DNA of 64,000 nucleotides. It comes from Toxorhynchites rutilus septentrionalis. Its lineage: Eukaryota; Arthropoda; Insecta; Diptera; Culicidae. A program made the position numbers and the translations under genes. The DNA lies in assembly GCF_029784135.1 (NCBI RefSeq), contig NC_073744.1, positions 14,984,929 to 15,048,928 on the forward strand. Direction: 5' to 3'. This document shows, piece by piece, positions 26,001 through 32,000 of the stretch (its first letter is position 1; every line of letters starts with the position of its first letter). The notes below the pieces were generated by a model. The model worked only from the letters and a program-made list of their open reading frames with translations. It made no database searches and was not told the DNA's origin.

Positions 26001-29000
26001 TTATCGCCATATCATCGTCATCGAAATCATCATCGCACTGTGGAGCCATACACCGTTGCAGCTGTGCTGTACGATCGACACGCGGTTCGCTGGGAACTGT
26101 TCTAATTCAACCGCACGGGTGTGCGATATAAGTATATTTTTTATTAGATTAAGGTTTTTAGTTTAAGAAATAATCAGAAAAAAAGATTGAGAAATCACTG
26201 AAAAACTGTACATCTGCCACTTTATATGGCAGAATGCGGAGAACCCGTTGACATGGAGATTGAATCCACTGTCTGTCCCTCCACATCTACGGGAGGTGGG
26301 AAGTCGCTTAAACGCGTTCCCCCTTCAGAAGAAGTCTTTTCGGGGGAGGAATTAACCCACCTAAACAAGCCCCCCTCAAGAAAATTTGCAAACCTCTCCT
26401 CTTCACCCCCTCAATCTCCTGCTCCCGTTCCTCCTCTCGCTCCCGTTCTCGCTCTCCCTCTCGCTCCCACTCCCGTTCTCGCTCCCCCTCACGCTCCCGC
26501 TCCCGCTGAACTCCCGATCACGCCACCCAACCCTGCTGTTTCCGCTTCCGCTCAACAATCGACCCCGCTTTCCTCTCCTGTTGTGTCTCCACCCCGTGTC
26601 AAGGTTTATCCAGAAAATGCAACTGGAACTGGCCCATGGGTTGTTTTCTTCCGACCTAAACCTAAAGGAAAATCTCTGAATGTCATTCAGATCATGAAAG
26701 ATTTGACAAAAAATTATTCCTCCGTGGTCGAAATTTCCAAGGTTCGCCCGAACAAACTGCGTGTTGTCGTGGCTGATCGGAAGCAAGCTAACGCTATTGT
26801 TGTCGACAAGCGGTTCATTTTAGAATATCGCGCATACGTGCCCTGCCATAACGTAGAAATTGCGGGAGTGATTACAGAAACGGGTCTGACGTGTGAATTT
26901 ATTAAAAAAGGAAATGGAAAGTTCAAGAAGCTCCCCTCGATGGAAGTCGAGATCTTGGACTGTCGCCAATTAGGCAAAGTCTCCCAGGAAGGGGGAGAAA
27001 CTAAATTCACGCCGTCCGACTCGTTTCGAGTAACTTTTGCTGGTTCCGCTCTCCCTGACTACGTTATGGTGGACAAATTGAGACTGCCGGTGCGACTCTT
27101 TGTGCCAAAGCCCATGACTTGCAACAAATGCAAGTCAGTTGGTCACACTTCAGATTATTGTGCCAACAAGGAGCGCTGTGCAACTTGCAGAGAGCAACAT
27201 GTGGGGGAATCCTGCAGTGCGACTGAGCATAAATGTCCATATTGCGGGGGATCTCCACACGCGCTCTCAGCTTGTGAAACTTATAAGAGTCGCTGGGAGA
27301 AACAGAAGCGCTCTTTAAAGGAACGCTCGAAGCGCACATTTGCGGAAATTTTAAAGGGCGCTTCTCCACTGACCCAACAACAACAACAACCAATCTCAAC
27401 ACACAATACTTTTTCCTCGTTGCCAGTTGATGAAATGGAAGCGGACACAGCTAGCGGGGACACACCGTTTATTTCCAAAGGGAATCCCCGGCGCAAGAAT
27501 GTGACCACTCCCAAAGTTCAAGAACAAGTCCCCCCGGTGATACCCCCTGTTAGCTTGCCTAAAAAATCGAGTGCCGCGGACAAGCAAAATCAGGTTCCTC
27601 CTGGCTTCCGTGGGAATAGTTCACCTTCGAACGATCCAGCACTCGAGGGGACATCAAAAACCCCAACTGTCCCTATTTTTTCGTCCAGTTCAACTTCCCA
27701 ATCGGGATTTATAAAGTTGTCTGACCTTCTGGATCAAATCTTCAAGTGTTTTAATGTTTCCGACTCCATCAGAACCATTGTCATCTCAATGCTTCCAGTA
27801 TTAAAGACAATTTTGCAACAATTGATGCAAACATGGCCCCTCCTTGCAATGATTATCTCTCTTGATGTCTAATTTAAATAGAGAGGTCGGAGATATCACT
27901 GTTTTACAGTGGAATTGTCGTAGTCTCATCCCTAAATTGGATACATTCAAATTTTTAATTCATAAATTCAATTGTGATGTTTTTGCTCTGTCCGAAACTT
28001 GGCTTTCTTCGCGAGATGATCTCTCTTTCCATGATTTCAATATTATACGCTTGGACCGTGATGACAGATACGGAGGGGTGCTATTGGGGATCAATAAGTG
28101 CCACTCATTTTTTCGAATTGACCTTCCACCTATTGGAGGGATTGAAGCTGTTGCTTGTCATGCAAACATCAGAGGAAAAGACCTCTGTATTGTCAGCTTG
28201 TATTGGCCTCCGAGAGCTGCGGTTAGCCGCAAGCAACTTGTTGACATGTGCTCACTTCTTCCTGAGCCACGATTGATCTTGGGAGACTTCAACTCTCACG
28301 GAACTGCCTGGGGGGAACAGTACGACGACTATCGTTCATCGTTGATATATGACCTTTGTAACAGCTTCAATATGACCGTTTTGAATACTGGGGAAACAAC
28401 ACGTGTTCCTAAACCTCCTGCTAACCCAAGTGCTCTTGACCTCTCGCTTTGCTCGAATTCACTATCATTAGATTGCAAGTGGAATGTAATCCAGGACCCC
28501 AACGGTAGTGATCACTTGCCAATCAAAATTTCCATCACCATTGGGTCGAATTCTTCTGAATCTATAAACATGGCATATGACCTCACAAGACACATTGACT
28601 GGAAAAAGTATGCGGACGCGATTGCTCTAGCCATCAATTCCAGAGATGGTTTACCTCCATTGGAGGAGTATAACTTCCTTTCTCGTTTGATCTATGACAG
28701 CGCAGTTCGCGCTCAAACGAAACCCATTCCAGGTTCCACCATTTCCCGAAGGCCTCCCAATCTATGGTGGGATAGCCAATGTTACAAGCTTTATATAGAA
28801 AAATCGAATGCATTTAAAGCTTTTCGGAAACGTGGAACTCCTGAAAATTTTCAAACGTATTTAGCCCTTGAGAATCAGTTCAAAAATTTGATCAAAGGGA
28901 AAAAACGTGCTTATTGGCGAAATTTCGTGGGAGGTTTGTCACGAGAAACGTCAATGAAAAAATTATGGAAAGTGGCTCGAAACATGAGAAATCGCTCTTC

Positions 29001-32000
29001 AACGAATGAAAGCGAAGAATATTCACATCGATGGATTTTTAATTTTGCACGAAAGGTTTGTCCCGATTCCGCTCCCGTGCAAAAAATTGTTCGAAATATA
29101 CCACAAGATAGGTGCGATCTTGATTATGAGTTTTCGATGGTAGAATTCTCTCTTGCTCTCCTTTCATGTAACAATTCTGCTCCGGGATCGGATCGAATTA
29201 AGTTCAACTTGTTGAAAAACCTCCCTGATGTGGCGAAACATCGCTTGTTGAATTTATTCAATCGGTTTCTGGAACATAATATTGTTCCAGATGATTGGAG
29301 ACAAGTACGAGTTTTAGCTATTCAAAAACCCGGAAAACCCGCGTCCGACTTCAATTCGTACCGCCCAATAGCAATGCTGTCTTGTATACGGAAGTTGTTG
29401 GAGAAAATGATCTTGTTTCGCCTTGATCGTTGGGTTGAAACGAATGGCCTACTCTCAGATACACAATATGGGTTCCGCAGGGGCAAGGGGACGAATGATT
29501 GTCTTGCGTTGCTTTCTTCAGAAATTCAAATGGCTTACGCCGAAAAAAAACAAATGGCTTCAGTATTCTTGGACATAAAGGGGGCCTTTGATTCAGTTTC
29601 AATAGAGGTCCTGTCAGACAAATTACACTCTCGGGGTCTGCCGCCTCTATTGAATAATATGTTATATAACTTGCTTTGTGAGAAACATTTGAATTTTTCT
29701 CACGGGGATTCGACAGTAAGTCGGGTCTCCTACATGGGACTCCCCCAGGGCTCATGTTTAAGCCCCCTTTTGTACAACTTCTATGTAAGCGACATCGACA
29801 ATTGCCTTACACAAAATTGCAGCCTAAGACAACTTGCAGATGATGGAGTGGTGTCTGTCGTAGGATCAAACGAATCCGACCTGCAAGGACCCTTACAAGA
29901 TACTTTGAACAATTTTTCAACCTGGGCCATTGGGCTAGGGATCGAATTCTCCACGGAGAAAACAGAGATGGTGGTTTTTTCTAGGAAGCATAGACCAGCA
30001 AAACCAAAGCTTCAACTTTTGGGTAAACCGATCACTCATGCTATGTCATTCAAGTATCTTGGGGTCTGGTTCGACTCCAAATGTACTTGGGGGGCCCATA
30101 TTAGGTATCTGAGTAAAAAATGCCAACAAAGAATAAACTTTCTCCGTACAATTACCGGCACCTGGTGGGGAGCCCACCCAGAAGATCTTATAATGTTGTA
30201 TCGAACAACAATTCTCTCAGTGATGGAGTATGGCAGTTTCTGTTTTCAATCAGCTGCCAAAACACACCTCATTAAACTCGAGCGAATTCAGTATCTTTGT
30301 CTCCGTATCGCGTTGGGATGTATGCCCTCAACGCATACCATGAGTCTCGAGGTTTTGGCAGGCGTACTCCCACTAAAAGATCGCTTCAATTTATTATCTC
30401 TTCGGTTCCTCATCCGGTGTAAGATTATGAACCCATTGTTGATCGGAAATTTTGAGCAGCTGATCGAGCTAAATTTTCATTCTGGATTCATGAGCTCATA
30501 TCATGAATTCGTCTCCATGCAGGTTGATCCTTCTTCGTATATTCCCAACCGTGTTTGTTTTCCTGACTACATCAATTCCTCTGTGCATTTTGATCTGTCC
30601 ATGAAGCAGGATATCCATGGAATTCCAGATTATCATCGATCGGGGATCGTTCCTACGATCTTCGAAGCAAAGTATGGGCGTGTCAATTGTGATAATATGT
30701 ACTTTACTGATGGGTCCTCTATGAATGAGTCCACAGGATTTGGAGTGTTCAACAATTTTTTTAGCACCTCACACAGTCTTCAGAATCCTTGCTCAGTGTA
30801 TATTGCTGAATTGGCAGCAATACACTGGGCGCTGGACAGCGTCGCCTCACGACCTGTTGAACACTATTACATTGTAACGGATAGTCTGAGCTCTGTCGAA
30901 GCTATCCGTTCAGTGAGGCCGGAAAAGCACTCACCGTACTTCCTTGAGAGAATACGAGAAATTTTGAGTGCTTTATCCAGACGCTGTTATGTCATTACCT
31001 TTGTCTGGGTCCCTTCACATTGCTCAATTCCGGGTAATGAGAGGGCTGACTCATTAGCAAAGGTAGGTGCAATTGAAGGCGAAATTTATCAGCGTCAAAT
31101 CACCTTCAATGAATTTTATTCTTTAGTTCGTAAAAATACCATCGTTAACTGGCAACGCAAATGGAACGAAGATGAATTGGGCCGGTGGCTCCACTCAATT
31201 ATCCCTAAGGTTAGCCTCAATCCGTGGTTTAAAAGTCTGGACTTGAGTCGGGACTTTATTCGCACCTTCTCCCGACTCATGTCCAATCACTGTTCGTTAG
31301 ACGCGCTGCTTTTTCGTTTTAATCTTGCCGACAGCAATCTCTGCGGTTGTGGCCATGGTTACCACGACATCGAACACGTTGTTTGGTCGTGCGAGTTGTA
31401 TCTTGTCGCCAGATCGAATTTAGAAAACTCCCTTCGGGCTGGAGGAAAGCAGTCCAATGTGCCGGTGAGAGATGTGTTGGCTCGGTTAGACCTTGATTAC
31501 ATGTCCCAAATATATGTTTTCCTTAAAGCTATCGATCTTCGAGTGTGATTGTTCATACATCCTTTTCCCCTCCTTTTCGTCCTTCGCGAGCTATCGGTTC
31601 CCTTCCTACTAACATTAGAATAAGTTAAATTGTAAACACATATTAAATGTAAGGATAGTTTTAAGAATTGAGTGTGAAGTGTCAGTGTGAATGAGAATGT
31701 GAATGTGAATGTGAATGTGAATGTGAGTGCGAGTGTAAACACACATCTCCTTACATCCCATCCTTTTCCTAATGAAAATGTGTCACCCTTCTAAACTCGA
31801 GTCGACCGCGAGTAATCGGTTTCCTATTTCATTAACCATAGAATTAAGGAAACAACATGTTGATATATGCTAGTTGAAATATAGTTAAGAGTTTGGCTCC
31901 ATTAAACTTATGTAACTGAGCCTGTAAAAATAATCGGATTAATAAAAAAAAAATCATTGATTCTTTGATGAAAAATCGTAAGTTAGGCCGAGGACATAGT

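Larger units (their letters stand above)
25790..31973 (+). mobile_element. Full-length LINE (non-LTR retrotransposon), I-clade-like
   Basis: A 6184-bp element flanked by the 11-bp duplication AATCGTAAGTT (25779-25789 and 31974-31984). It starts GCATTCATTCG, has a 5' leader of about 440 bp and two long open frames that overlap by 8 bp, then a 3' UTR with a GAATGT repeat and an A-rich end. The presence of endonuclease, RT and RNase H fits the I group of clades. Both frames are free of stops. It lies in cadherin intron 4 in the opposite orientation to the gene. Confidence 0.92.

Noticed and set aside
26386..27587. Frames on the other strand or frame of LINE ORF1
   Set aside because: Shadows of the Pro-rich and zinc-knuckle coding sequence.
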